64,000 bases of DNA, taken from contig NZ_JBGSRV010000018.1 of the NCBI RefSeq assembly GCF_041737375.1, positions 186,001-250,000 of the forward strand, written 5' to 3'. The DNA is from Vampirovibrio sp041737375 (GTDB taxonomy: Bacteria; Cyanobacteriota; Vampirovibrionia; Vampirovibrionales; Vampirovibrionaceae). The notes under the pieces are model-generated. The model was not told where the DNA came from. It saw nothing but the letters and a program-made list of their open reading frames with translations, and did not search any database. The position numbers and the translations under genes were made by a program. Positions 26,008-34,540 of the stretch are shown in pieces. Positions within the stretch are counted from its first letter, which is position 1, and each line of letters starts with the position of its first letter.

Positions 26008-27077
26008 AAGCCCTGATTCTGGCAGGCGGAAAAGGAACCCGCCTGCGCCCGCTGACTTATGCAATGGCCAAACAACTGGTGCCAGTGGCCAACAAGCCTA
26101 TTTTATATTACGCCATGGATAGCCTGTATCAGGCGGGCATCCGGGATTTTGGGGTTATTATCAGCCCGGAAACCGGCAAAGACGTTGAAGAGTCCCTACA
26201 AGTATGGCTGAAGCCGGATACCCGTATTACCTACATCCTGCAAATCGAGCCAGCGGGCTTGGCCCATGCGGTTAAAATCGCCCGGCACTATCTGGGAGAC
26301 GATGATTTTATTATGTACCTGGGCGATAACCTGATCAACGCCGATTTAGGCAGTCATATCGCCGATTTTAAAAAAGCGGGCTACCATGCCTCCATTTTGC
26401 TCAAGCAGGTTTCCAACCCCTCATCCTTTGGGGTGGCCGAGCTAGACGCCTGCGGGCAGGTTCGGCAACTGGTGGAAAAGCCCAAAGTGCCGAAATCGGA
26501 TTTGGCGCTGGTGGGGGTGTACTTGTTTACCCATCATATTTTTGAGGCCATTGCCAACATTCAGCCCAGCTGGCGGGGCGAACTGGAGATTACAGACGCC
26601 ATTCAGCGCATGATTGAAGACGGTCGAATGGTGCATTCTCGGGTGCATGAAGGCTGGTGGCTGGACACCGGCAAAAAAGATGACCTGCTGGCGGCCAATA
26701 CCGTGGTATTGGGAGAATACGCCCAAGCCCGCATTCAGGGAGAGGTGGACGCCGCTTCCAGCTTGCGGGGGGCCGTGCAAGTTGGTGCCGGGTCTGTTTT
26801 AAAAAATGTACAGGTCAGCGGGCCTGCCATGATTGGGGAAAACTGCTATCTGGAAAACACCCAAATTGGCCCCTATACCAGCCTGGGCAATGGATGCCGG
26901 TTGATTGACTGCCGGGTGGAGAACAGCGTGTTGCTGGAAGAATGCGTGATTGAATCGGTACCCGGCAAAATTGAGCAAAGCTTGCTGGGCAAGGGATGTC
27001 GCATTATCAAGTCTCCGCTCAGTCAGCAAAGCCACAAGTATTTACTGGCCGATCACTCTGAAATTGAAGTGCTGTAG
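26004..27077 (+). CDS. sugar-1-phosphate nucleotidyltransferase, long form (glucose-1-phosphate thymidylyltransferase-like)
   Basis: 357 residues. MKALILAGGKGTRLRPLTY is the nucleotide-binding opening. AKQLVPVANKPILYYAMD, YLGDNLIN, EKPKVPKSDLALVGVYLF and EGWWLDTGKKDDLLAAN follow the RmlA-type pattern. The C-terminal ~110 residues form a left-handed beta-helix (GPYTSLGNGCRL-type repeats) that marks the long form common in actinobacteria, archaea and cyanobacterial relatives. Product probably dTDP-glucose, but UDP- or CDP-specificity cannot be excluded. The ATG at 26004 overlaps the stop of the glycosyltransferase. Confidence 0.88.
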   Translation: MKALILAGGKGTRLRPLTYAMAKQLVPVANKPILYYAMDSLYQAGIRDFGVIISPETGKDVEESLQVWLKPDTRITYILQIEPAGLAHAVKIARHYLGDDDFIMYLGDNLINADLGSHIADFKKAGYHASILLKQVSNPSSFGVAELDACGQVRQLVEKPKVPKSDLALVGVYLFTHHIFEAIANIQPSWRGELEITDAIQRMIEDGRMVHSRVHEGWWLDTGKKDDLLAANTVVLGEYAQARIQGEVDAASSLRGAVQVGAGSVLKNVQVSGPAMIGENCYLENTQIGPYTSLGNGCRLIDCRVENSVLLEECVIESVPGKIEQSLLGKGCRIIKSPLSQQSHKYLLADHSEIEVL

Positions 27078-27105
27078 CCGCTCATTTTAAATTTATAAAA
27101 CAAAC

Positions 27106-27127
27106 ATTGTTAAAAATAGTTAACAAT
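27106..27127. repeat. perfect inverted repeat after the nucleotidyltransferase gene
   Basis: ATTGTTAA (27106-27113) and TTAACAAT (27120-27127) around a six-base spacer. Too AT-rich for a strong terminator; more like a protein-binding site. Confidence 0.45.
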
Positions 27128-27150
27128 AACGGCCAAAATCCCGATTCATT

Positions 27151-27166
27151 GTTTTCATGCAAACAG
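27151..27166. promoter_or_regulatory. 16-bp palindromic element, copy 1
   Basis: GTTTTCATGCAAACAG; its core TGTTT-n-CATG-n-AAACA is palindromic apart from two positions. A copy with 15 of 16 matches lies at 28183-28198, before the next small gene. It probably binds a dimeric regulator. Confidence 0.4.
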
Positions 27167-27215
27167 AACAGGATGGGCTGTCGTAGGGGATGGGTTTATA
27201 AGGGAAACAGGCAGG

Positions 27216-27244
27216 TTGTAGGGATTCTGAAAACCGAATATTAT
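27216..27244 (+). promoter_or_regulatory. promoter for the Ala-rich protein
   Basis: TTGTAG (27216-27221) and TATTAT (27239-27244) with a 17-base spacer, about 45 bases before the ATG. Confidence 0.5.
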
Positions 27245-27293
27245 TTTTAGCATTTTAAATTCAGAAACGATGTATTTATGGGGGGATTTTAAT

Positions 27294-27995
27294 ATGGCAT
27301 TTGCAGCAGTAGGCAAATTATTGGGTTCAGGGGCCAGCAAAGCGGCTTCAAAAGGCGCAACCAGCACCGCGGCCAAACAAGGGGCCGGTCAGTCCGCTAA
27401 AAGTGCGGCCAGCAAAACGGTTAAACCAAAAGACCCAGTGGATATCAGCGCGGGCAGCAAACTGGGCCTGAATTCGGCCAGCAACACCACCCAGCAAGCA
27501 GCTCAAAAAACATCTCAGGAAGCTGCAAAAGAAGCCGCCGAAAAAACCGCGAAGGAAGCTTCTGAAAAGGCAGCCAAAGAAGCGGCAGCAAAAACCACCA
27601 CAGAAGCCTCCGAGAAAGCGGCCAAAGAAGCGGCCGAAAAAGCAAAACCTAGTTTAGATGAACTGACCAAATTGGGCCTCTCAAAAAAGCAGGCAGAAAA
27701 CTTTCAAAAAAGTGGTTTTACCTTGGAAGAAACAAAGAAAATAGTAACATCGGGAATAAAGCTTGCGCCTAAAACATTTAAGGAAATAATGACAAGCCCC
27801 ACTACTTTGGTGAACGCTGGGATTAGCATAGGTTTGGGGGGTGCGGTAGCTTACTTCGGGGCCAAGGCTGGTGAAAAATCCGCCCAAAGTGAAGCCGCAG
27901 GGGGTAGTAGTGCGGCAAGCAGCCCTGCCAATATAGACCCGGCAGCCTATAGCAATAGCACTTATGGTGTTCCGGGTTCCATGACTGGTTTTTAA
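27294..27995 (+). CDS. Ala/Lys-rich protein with 11-mer-like repeats and one membrane segment
   Basis: 233 residues. The first part is rich in Ala, Ser and Lys. Residues of about 75-120 are a run of AAKEAAEKTAKEASEKAAKEA type, a strongly amphipathic helix like LEA or apolipoprotein repeats. A conserved-looking segment follows (LGLSKKQAENFQKSGFTLEETKKIV), then a Gly/Ala-rich hydrophobic stretch at about 175-195 (LVNAGISIGLGGAVAYFGAKAG) and a Ser/Ala tail. The ATG at 27294 follows a GGGGGGA site and its own promoter, and a strong terminator follows. No known function. A membrane- or stress-associated structural protein is a guess from composition. Confidence 0.72.
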   Translation: MAFAAVGKLLGSGASKAASKGATSTAAKQGAGQSAKSAASKTVKPKDPVDISAGSKLGLNSASNTTQQAAQKTSQEAAKEAAEKTAKEASEKAAKEAAAKTTTEASEKAAKEAAEKAKPSLDELTKLGLSKKQAENFQKSGFTLEETKKIVTSGIKLAPKTFKEIMTSPTTLVNAGISIGLGGAVAYFGAKAGEKSAQSEAAGGSSAASSPANIDPAAYSNSTYGVPGSMTGF

Positions 27996-28021
27996 GCGAT
28001 TTCCCAATCCAACGCACTTAT

Positions 28022-28056
28022 AAAACTCCCCGGCATTGCGGGGAGTTTTTGTTTTT
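28022..28056 (+). terminator. intrinsic terminator after the Ala-rich gene
   Basis: AAAACTCCCCG and CGGGGAGTTTT form a perfect 11-bp stem with a six-base loop and a T-rich tail. Confidence 0.9.
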
Positions 28057-28182
28057 AATTAATCTTTTAATTAAAAAAAGTTTAAAGTTTGAATCAACCA
28101 GCGCCTAGCGAATAGCGACTCGCCAAGCCTCAATTTAATTATTAAATTTAAATACAATAATGGAACCAATTCAGTCAATTCT

Positions 28183-28198
28183 GTTTTTATGCAAACAG
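28183..28198. promoter_or_regulatory. 16-bp palindromic element, copy 2
   Basis: GTTTTTATGCAAACAG, differing from the copy at 27151 in one base. It lies 65 bases before the 52-residue gene. Confidence 0.4.
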
Positions 28199-28263
28199 GG
28201 ACACTCAAGTAAAATCAGCGAAATTTAGTACCAACAATTAATAGTAATCATGGGGGCAATCAC

Positions 28264-28422
28264 ATGCAAGTATCCAACGGGAACCAAGCTATTCACAAAA
28301 CCGGTCAAGCCGCTAAAAAACCGGCCATCAAAAACGCGGAACACCAAAAACCGCCCATTCAGCTCAACCCCACCACTGGCCCTCAAAAACCCAGTATTTC
28401 CGGGTTAAATCTATCCGCGTAA
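28264..28422 (+). CDS. 52-residue hydrophilic peptide of unknown function
   Basis: A short gene starting MQVSNGNQAIHKTGQ and ending ISGLNLSA. It is basic, rich in Lys, Pro and Gln, with no cysteine, signal or membrane segment. Support for it being real: a G-rich ribosome site (GGGGG) ahead of the ATG like that of the Ala-rich gene; the shared 16-bp palindrome upstream; and a good terminator 30 bases after the stop. It could be a secreted or surface peptide or a small cytoplasmic partner; nothing in the sequence decides. Confidence 0.5.
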   Translation: MQVSNGNQAIHKTGQAAKKPAIKNAEHQKPPIQLNPTTGPQKPSISGLNLSA

Positions 28423-28452
28423 CCCCCCTATCGTTTTCATCAATACCGCTTC

Positions 28453-28484
28453 AAAGCCTCTCCGTTGTTTCGGAGGGGCTTTTT
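28453..28484 (+). terminator. intrinsic terminator after the 52-residue gene
   Basis: AAAGCCTCTCCG and CGGAGGGGCTTT form a 12-bp stem with one G-U pair, a six-base loop and a T-run. Confidence 0.85.
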
Positions 28485-28621
28485 GGGCAAGTTGGGCAAG
28501 AAGGAAAAGGAGGTTCCCCGAGTTAGCGTCCGCTGAGAACTTGCGGGATAGTGGCATTTATTAGAAGATAGTGTGTGGACAAATCGTCACGCTGCTCACT
28601 TCATTCGCGGAGGAAATCCCC

Positions 28622-29767
28622 ATGGCCCCAGCACTGGTTGAAGACTACATCACTCGCCCGTCCAACCCCCTGAGCCGTTTCTATCACAAAATTCTGGAAG
28701 GGGAACGCATTACCCGTGAAGAAGCGATTGAGATTTACCATTGTGAAGATCTGCTTTCCATTGGCATTTTGGCGGATACCGCCCGTGTGACCCGAACCCC
28801 TGCCGATGTGCGGGACTACGTTTACTGGGTGCATAATTTCCACATTAACCCCACCAATATTTGCGAGGCCAACTGCCGGTTCTGCTCGTTTAAAAAAGGA
28901 CCCAAATCCCCTTTTGCGTATGTAATGAGCGTGGATGACGTGGTGGAAATGGTCAACAAGTACCCCATGAAAGACACCTTGACCGAGTTTCACGTGGTGT
29001 CTGGCCTCTATGATCAACAGGGCCTGAGCTACTACCGGGATTTGTTTGTGGCCTTAAAAAAACACTTTCCGCATGTCCACATTAAAGGTCTAACTGCGGT
29101 GGAACTGGACTACATCGCCAAGCTGGAAGGCATTCCAGTGGAAGAAGTGCTGGTCATTTTAAAAGAAGCGGGCCTGGGGTCCTTACCCGGTGGTGGCGCG
29201 GAAGTGTTTGCCGAGCGGGTTCGGGAACTGGTTTGCGTGGACAAAATTCCCGCTTCAGAATGGTTGCGGATTCACGGATTGGCCCACCAAATGGGCATGC
29301 AAAGCAACGCCACCCTGCTGGCGGGCCTGGGTGAAACCCCCGAAGAGCGCATTGACCACATACTGGCCATTCGGGAGCAACAGGATAAAACAGGCGGTTT
29401 CATGACCTTTATTCCCCTGAACTGCTACTACGACAACAATGCGGTTGATGCCGACAACGCCCTGACCGGGGTAGAAAACCTCAAAAACTTTGCCATCAGC
29501 CGGATTTTGCTGGACAACGTGCCTCACATCAAGTCTTTCTGGATTCATATCGGCGAAAAACTCTCCCAAGTCAGCCTGAGCTTTGGGGTGGATGATATTG
29601 ACGGCACCGTGGTGCAGGAAAAAATCGCTCATGCGGCGGGTACAGATACGTCTCAAGCCCTGACCCAGGCCGAGTTGGTGAATATGATTCGCAAGGCGGG
29701 CAAAATCCCGGTGGAACGAGACACTGTGTATAACATCATTCGTGTGTATGACGAACATACCGTATAA
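28622..29767 (+). CDS. mqnE: aminofutalosine synthase (radical SAM)
   Basis: Radical SAM enzyme that joins the MqnA product to adenosine from SAM, giving aminofutalosine, in the futalosine route to menaquinone. 381 residues. The CxxxCxxC cluster motif is at Cys 81, 85 and 88 (NICEANCRFCSF). SLPGGGAEVFAERVRE, SNATLLAGLGETPEERIDH and TGGFMTFIPLN are the blocks that mark MqnE/MqnC-type enzymes, and EWLRIHGLAHQMGM favours MqnE. I chose the ATG at 28622 because GGAGGAA precedes it; the frame is open 17 codons further. The mqnA gene overlaps its 3' end. Confidence 0.93.
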   Translation: MAPALVEDYITRPSNPLSRFYHKILEGERITREEAIEIYHCEDLLSIGILADTARVTRTPADVRDYVYWVHNFHINPTNICEANCRFCSFKKGPKSPFAYVMSVDDVVEMVNKYPMKDTLTEFHVVSGLYDQQGLSYYRDLFVALKKHFPHVHIKGLTAVELDYIAKLEGIPVEEVLVILKEAGLGSLPGGGAEVFAERVRELVCVDKIPASEWLRIHGLAHQMGMQSNATLLAGLGETPEERIDHILAIREQQDKTGGFMTFIPLNCYYDNNAVDADNALTGVENLKNFAISRILLDNVPHIKSFWIHIGEKLSQVSLSFGVDDIDGTVVQEKIAHAAGTDTSQALTQAELVNMIRKAGKIPVERDTVYNIIRVYDEHTV

Positions 29768-30620
29768 CGTCAGCAGCCAACCCATCCGGTTGGGGGCCAT
29801 TTCATTCGTCAATACCATTCCCATTTACGCTAATTTTTGCCCCAACAACGATGTGACGCTGGTTTATGAAGTACCGGCACGGCTAAACGCCATGATGCGC
29901 ACCGGAACGCTGGATATTTCGCCAGTGTCCAGCGCCTACTATTTGCGAAATCAGGAGCAACTGGTTTTGTTGGACGATTTATCGGTCAGCTCGCCTGGGG
30001 CGGTGGAAAGCGTGCTGTTTTTATCCCGAACCTCCTTGGGGCCGGAGCTGCTGGCGTTGGACTCCATTCAGGTGCCTAACGATTCTGAAACCTCTGTTAT
30101 GCTGCTGGCCTACCTGTTGCAAGCAGCCACCGGCCACGATTTGCGTTCCCGGTTTCAAGTGTATGAAGCCGCCCACTACCCGGAAACGTTGCGCCAAACC
30201 GGAAACGCCCTGATTATCGGGGACAATGCCCTGATGATGAAGGCCAGCCTCAGCCAGCAGACTCAGCCATACTACTGCTACGATTTATCCACCCTGTGGC
30301 GGGAAAAAACGGGCCTCCCTTTTGTGTTTGCGGTATGGGTGGCCAACCGAACCTGGGCAGAAGCCAACCCCGAAAGGCTGCAAGCAATCAACACCGACCT
30401 GCAAGCAGCCCGAGACGAATTTTTCAGGGACCCCGACATCTTCAATCAGGGCCTGCAAACCGCTCAAGCCAGCAGCGGACTGACTGAAGAAACCTTAAGG
30501 CGTTACTACACCCAATGCCTCACTTACGGGCTTTCTAGCCAGCATTTGGCCAGCCTGAACCGTTTTGAATCGATCATACAAACCTTTGAGCCAGTGGAGG
30601 CGCTGCCCCTTGACCGCTGA
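29748..30620 (+). CDS. mqnA: chorismate dehydratase
   Basis: First enzyme of the futalosine pathway: removes water from chorismate to give 3-enolpyruvyl-benzoate. 291 residues with the periplasmic-binding-protein-like fold of MqnA: RLGAISFVNTIPIY at the start, YEVPARLNAMMRTGTLDISPVSSAYYL, and IIGDNALM plus GLPFVFAVWV later. The gene overlaps the end of mqnE by 20 bases from the ATG (a GTG two codons earlier is possible), and rsgA begins within its last codons, so the three form a tight unit. Confidence 0.93.
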   Translation: MTNIPYNVSSQPIRLGAISFVNTIPIYANFCPNNDVTLVYEVPARLNAMMRTGTLDISPVSSAYYLRNQEQLVLLDDLSVSSPGAVESVLFLSRTSLGPELLALDSIQVPNDSETSVMLLAYLLQAATGHDLRSRFQVYEAAHYPETLRQTGNALIIGDNALMMKASLSQQTQPYYCYDLSTLWREKTGLPFVFAVWVANRTWAEANPERLQAINTDLQAARDEFFRDPDIFNQGLQTAQASSGLTEETLRRYYTQCLTYGLSSQHLASLNRFESIIQTFEPVEALPLDR

Positions 30621-31713
30621 ACACCCCTTGACCGGACGCTTGCGAAAGTATCACTCCAACTTCTACTATGTGGAAGCCGAAGGGGTTCTGTATGAGTGCG
30701 CCTTGCGGGGCATCATCAAAAAAGAAGGCACTGAACCTCTGGTGGGAGACTTTGTGGAGCTGGATAGCGTTCATTTACCCAGTAAAACGGCCCGCATTAA
30801 CCGGGTGCTGGCCCGTAAAAACGCCATTACCCGCCCCAAGCTGGCCAACGTGGATCAGGTGATTGTGGTTTACTCCCTGAAAGAGCCGGAATTTGACCCC
30901 CACCAGATGGACCGCTATCTGACCCATATTGAACTGGCCGGTCTGACGCCCATTCTGTGCATCAGCAAAGCCGATTTGGCCCAAACAGAAACGGATTTAG
31001 CCAACATCCAGACCCTGTACGCCGATGGGCTGGGCTATCAGGTCTTCTTCACCTCGGTGAAAAAGCCGGAATCGCTGGATGCGCTTCGGGCCTTGACCAA
31101 ACATAAAATCAGTGTGCTGGCTGGCCCCAGCGGCAGCGGAAAATCATCGCTTTTAAACACCCTCAATCAGCATCTTCGGCTGCGGGTGGGGGAAGTCTCC
31201 GAGAAAATATCCCGTGGCCAGCATACCACCCGCCATGTGGAGTTATTGACCCTGTTTGAAGAAGAGCCGGACACCCTGATTGCTGATACGCCGGGCTTTA
31301 GCAACCTCAAATTCAACTATGTACTGCCCGATCGCCTGCAGGAAGTGTTTCGGGACTTTGCCGAGTTACGCCCGCATTGCAGCTTTTCCGATTGCTTGCA
31401 TGTAGACGAGGAAGGTTGCGCGGTGCGGGCCGATGAGGCCGTAATCAACGGAACCCGCTATCAAAGTTACCTGAACATGCTGGCCGAATCCCGCCTGTAT
31501 AAGGAAGCCGCCAGCGTGAGCAGCCAAAAGGAAGAATTTGGCTACAAGCAACTGGATCGCAAGGGCAAGGACGCCCTTCGTATTTTACGCCTGAAAGAAA
31601 AAAACCGGGACGCTTCCCGCCGTACCGTGCGCCAACAGGTCAGCTTGCTGGAGCAGCACGATCAGGCGGAGGAATCTCTTGAAGAAGAAGTACAGGAGTC
31701 AGAAACCGATTAA
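30610..31713 (+). CDS. rsgA: small ribosomal subunit biogenesis GTPase RsgA
   Basis: Circularly permuted GTPase that checks late 30S assembly. 367 residues: N-terminal OB fold, then G4 (SKAD), G1 (GPSGSGKSSLLN), G3 (DTPGF) in the permuted order, and a C-terminal zinc site in HCSFSDCLHVDEEGCAV. The last ~50 residues are a charged extra tail. The start is a TTG at 30610, nine bases after GGAGG and inside the last codons of mqnA; a longer frame from 30565 would add residues with no family match. Confidence 0.93.
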   Translation: MTAEHPLTGRLRKYHSNFYYVEAEGVLYECALRGIIKKEGTEPLVGDFVELDSVHLPSKTARINRVLARKNAITRPKLANVDQVIVVYSLKEPEFDPHQMDRYLTHIELAGLTPILCISKADLAQTETDLANIQTLYADGLGYQVFFTSVKKPESLDALRALTKHKISVLAGPSGSGKSSLLNTLNQHLRLRVGEVSEKISRGQHTTRHVELLTLFEEEPDTLIADTPGFSNLKFNYVLPDRLQEVFRDFAELRPHCSFSDCLHVDEEGCAVRADEAVINGTRYQSYLNMLAESRLYKEAASVSSQKEEFGYKQLDRKGKDALRILRLKEKNRDASRRTVRQQVSLLEQHDQAEESLEEEVQESETD

Positions 31714-31770
31714 GCGGTAAAATGTTTTTTATAAATCCCGTTCCGCTCATCATTTGGTTTCGCTAAAATC

Positions 31771-32751
31771 ATGCAAATGCCGCTATCTCAGCCTCAGTCT
31801 CAGCCCCCGTCTCCTCCCGCAGAGCCAGACAACAGTTATGAAGCGCTGTTTGCAAGCTCGATTCTGCGGGTTAATCAATCGTTGGAGCGTTTTTTAGACA
31901 AACAGGCCTATGATCCCTCCCCACAAGCCAACGGCCTATGGGAAGCCATGCGTTATGGCACCCTGGATGGCGGAAAGCGGATTCGCTCGGTGCTAGCCAT
32001 GGAAGTGTGCAAAGCATGTGGGGGCCAGGAAAACACCGTACTGCCCACCGCCTGCGCCATTGAATTGATTCACGCCCAAAGCCTGATTCATGACGATTTA
32101 CCCTGCATGGATAATGATGACATGCGGCGTGGCAAGCCCAGTGTGCATAAGGCCTTTGGGGAATCTACCGCCGTTTTGGCCGGAGACGCCTTGATTGCGC
32201 TAGCCTTTGGCATCATTTCCAAGGAAACCCCGCTGGATGGATCAGTTAGCCCCCAGCGCCTGCTTTCTGTGATTGGTGATTTTTCGGATGTAACCAGCAT
32301 CCGAGGGCTGGTAAACGGGCAATTCGTCGACATTTTGTATGAAGGTCAGCCCTTCAATCAGGAAATTCTGGAATACATCCATGTGTATAAAACCGGCGCC
32401 CTGTTCCGGTTTAGCATGGGGGCCGGGGCCAAACTGGCCGGAGCGCCAGACTTTGTGGTGGACCGTTTTGTTACTTTGGGTCAAAAATTAGGCTTGGCTT
32501 TCCAGATTGTGGATGACTTGCTGGATATTGCCTCTTCCTCAGAAGCACTGGGCAAGACGGCGGGTAAAGATCAACTTCAGGAAAAAGCAACCTACCCTGC
32601 ATTTTTCGGGGTGGAAGCCTCTCGAAAACAGGTGGATCAGCTGTCTCAGGAAGCCTTCACGTTACTGGAGGAGACAGCCGGGATGCCATCAGGGTATGAT
32701 AGTAAAGCTTTAAAAACGCTGGTGGGCTTTATCGCCAACCGCATTCATTAA
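31771..32751 (+). CDS. polyprenyl (farnesyl/geranylgeranyl) diphosphate synthase
   Basis: Makes C15-C20 prenyl diphosphates from IPP and DMAPP. 326 residues with GGKRIRSVL, the first Asp-rich motif DDLPCMDNDD, GDALIALAF, TGALFRFSMGAGA, and the second Asp-rich motif in FQIVDDLLDI. The layout DDLPxMDxDDxRRG is that of IspA/CrtE-type enzymes. Product length cannot be read safely. A Pro/Gln-rich N-terminal addition of about 20 residues precedes the domain. It lies 57 bases after rsgA, downstream of the menaquinone genes, for which it could help supply the tail. Confidence 0.92.
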   Translation: MQMPLSQPQSQPPSPPAEPDNSYEALFASSILRVNQSLERFLDKQAYDPSPQANGLWEAMRYGTLDGGKRIRSVLAMEVCKACGGQENTVLPTACAIELIHAQSLIHDDLPCMDNDDMRRGKPSVHKAFGESTAVLAGDALIALAFGIISKETPLDGSVSPQRLLSVIGDFSDVTSIRGLVNGQFVDILYEGQPFNQEILEYIHVYKTGALFRFSMGAGAKLAGAPDFVVDRFVTLGQKLGLAFQIVDDLLDIASSSEALGKTAGKDQLQEKATYPAFFGVEASRKQVDQLSQEAFTLLEETAGMPSGYDSKALKTLVGFIANRIH

Positions 32752-32843
32752 AAGATCCCGGAACATCCCCCAAAAACTATGTATCGATCAACCCATGGAT
32801 TAGAGCGCGTGATGGTAAAACAATCGGTTGGGACACCCCTTCA

Positions 32844-33302
32844 ATGAGTATCGCTGGCACCAGTTTAGAAGTGATGGCCGTGGCCGTAACGGCTGCCTTG
32901 GGGGCTCAGCTGCTCAAGTGCGGGGTCAATCTGGTCTTTCAAAAGCCGGTCGATTTTCGCCTGCTGGTACATACGGGTGGTATGCCCAGCTCGCACAGCG
33001 CACTGGTGGCCAGTGTTGCCACCAGCGTCGGCTTAATCGACGGTTATCGCTCCACCACCTTTGCGGTAGCCTTCGCCTTGGCCGCCATTGTAATGTATGA
33101 CGCCGCCGGATTGCGGCGGGCCGCCGGTAAAATGGCAGGCATTCTCAACCGTATTACCGAAGATTTATATATTCACCGCCCGGATCATGTGCCGGATCGC
33201 CTGCGGGAGCTGCTGGGACACACCCCGGTGGAAGTCATTGCCGGGGCCGTTTTTGGAGTGCTGATTGCTTACGCTTACCACATCCAGCTCAGCGGTTCAT
33301 GA
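32844..33302 (+). CDS. DUF212 membrane protein (YuiD-like, acid-phosphatase/haloperoxidase-related)
   Basis: 152 residues, mostly hydrophobic. VHTGGMPSSHSALVASVATSVGL is the strongly conserved block of DUF212, related to the PAP2/vanadium haloperoxidase fold, and IVMYDAAGLRRAAGKMA and LRELLGHTPVEVIAGAVFG also fit. Three to four membrane segments. In plants and Cyanobacteria members occur near isoprenoid and lipid genes; the prenyl synthase lies just upstream here. The substrate is unknown. The end overlaps the GH6 reading frame region at 33299-33302. Confidence 0.88.
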   Translation: MSIAGTSLEVMAVAVTAALGAQLLKCGVNLVFQKPVDFRLLVHTGGMPSSHSALVASVATSVGLIDGYRSTTFAVAFALAAIVMYDAAGLRRAAGKMAGILNRITEDLYIHRPDHVPDRLRELLGHTPVEVIAGAVFGVLIAYAYHIQLSGS

Positions 33303-33313
33303 GGTTAGGCCCC

Positions 33314-34540
33314 ATGAAGCCGATCCTGCTTATTTTCGGGTTTTCGGCCCTGTTTCTGCTGCTGGGGTGGACCTGGTCGGAGTTACCCAAATCCATGACG
33401 ATATTTGCGCCCATCTGGAGCAATAGCTACCGGCTTTACGGCCAACCGCATGCCATTTGGCTGGATCAATACAAACAGGTGGGGGCCAATGTACCCCTGT
33501 TGACCAAAACCCTGAAAGCAGCGGCCAATGCCCGGCAAATCCCGGAACTGGTGGTTTACGCCATTCCCCTGCGGGACTTGGGGCAAGCCTCGGAAGGTGG
33601 GTTTAAATCCTATGCGGACTATTTGGCCGACAACCGCCTAAACGCGCGTTTAATTCAGCAATTCCACCAAAGTAGCGGCATCCACCCGGTGGTTTATCTG
33701 GAACCCGATAGCATTCCGCTGGCGGTTCAATACCGGCGAGATCAAAACAACAGCGAGGAAGCCCAGCGCATTTACGCTGATCGCATTCGGGTCATCAAGG
33801 AATTAATCAAGCTGTATCAACAGGCCGGGGCCAGGGTTTATCTGGAAGCGGGCCATAGTGGCTGGTTTGACTACGGTGAGAAAGACTTGAACCGCATTGC
33901 CACCGCCCTGAATGAAGCCCATATCGAAGCGGTAGACGGCTTGGCCACCAATGTTTCCAACCGCCAGCCGGTGGTGGCCTTCGCTCCCAATGGGCAAGCG
34001 GAAGCGCACTATTTACGGGGACTGCTTCCCTTGTTAAAAAACCGGAAACTAGATATCCGGGTAGACACCAGCCGCAACGGTGGCACCACACAGACTCGGC
34101 AATACTATTTACACCCCACAGGCTTGCTCATTGATAATGAAACCCCACTGGGCCGATGGGTGGGAAGCTGGCAAGCAACCCCTCAGGGCGATATACAGTT
34201 TACGCCTTTTTTCGGGAAAACCAGAAGTTTATCCCGACTAACGGGTAAGGAAAAGTATCATTACGATTCCACCAAAAACGTGTTGATAGCCCCGGCCTGG
34301 CTGGATGCGGTGGGCGATGTGCAACTTGGCCCCACGCCCACGGATAAACCGCCGGTGGGGGTGTCTGATGTCATTCAGCATTACCGCTACATTAAACCGC
34401 CTGATGACTGCGATGGCGCTCTGAACTGCCCACCGGGCGCTTCCAAGCAAGCCATTAATCAGGATACCCAAAACCGCCAGCAATCCAAAAGCTGGACATT
34501 ACCGGCAGAGATTTGGAACCGTGACCATTTGTCTTATTAA
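33314..34540 (+). CDS. glycoside hydrolase family 6 (cellulase-like), membrane-anchored or secreted
   Basis: About 408 residues. A hydrophobic N-terminal segment (ILLIFGFSALFLLLGWTW) is a signal peptide or anchor. The catalytic domain shows the GH6 landmarks in order: VVYAIPLRDLGQASEGG with the first catalytic-region Asp, VVYLEPDSIPLAV with the acid Asp, VYLEAGHSGWFDYG, NVSNRQ and VDTSRNGG. GH6 enzymes cleave beta-1,4-glucan chains with inversion. No carbohydrate-binding module is seen. The start may be this ATG (GAGG nine bases ahead) or one five codons upstream that overlaps the DUF212 stop. A cellulase in this gene setting would fit an organism that attacks algal cells, but that is inference. 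Confidence 0.85.
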   Translation: MKPILLIFGFSALFLLLGWTWSELPKSMTIFAPIWSNSYRLYGQPHAIWLDQYKQVGANVPLLTKTLKAAANARQIPELVVYAIPLRDLGQASEGGFKSYADYLADNRLNARLIQQFHQSSGIHPVVYLEPDSIPLAVQYRRDQNNSEEAQRIYADRIRVIKELIKLYQQAGARVYLEAGHSGWFDYGEKDLNRIATALNEAHIEAVDGLATNVSNRQPVVAFAPNGQAEAHYLRGLLPLLKNRKLDIRVDTSRNGGTTQTRQYYLHPTGLLIDNETPLGRWVGSWQATPQGDIQFTPFFGKTRSLSRLTGKEKYHYDSTKNVLIAPAWLDAVGDVQLGPTPTDKPPVGVSDVIQHYRYIKPPDDCDGALNCPPGASKQAINQDTQNRQQSKSWTLPAEIWNRDHLSY

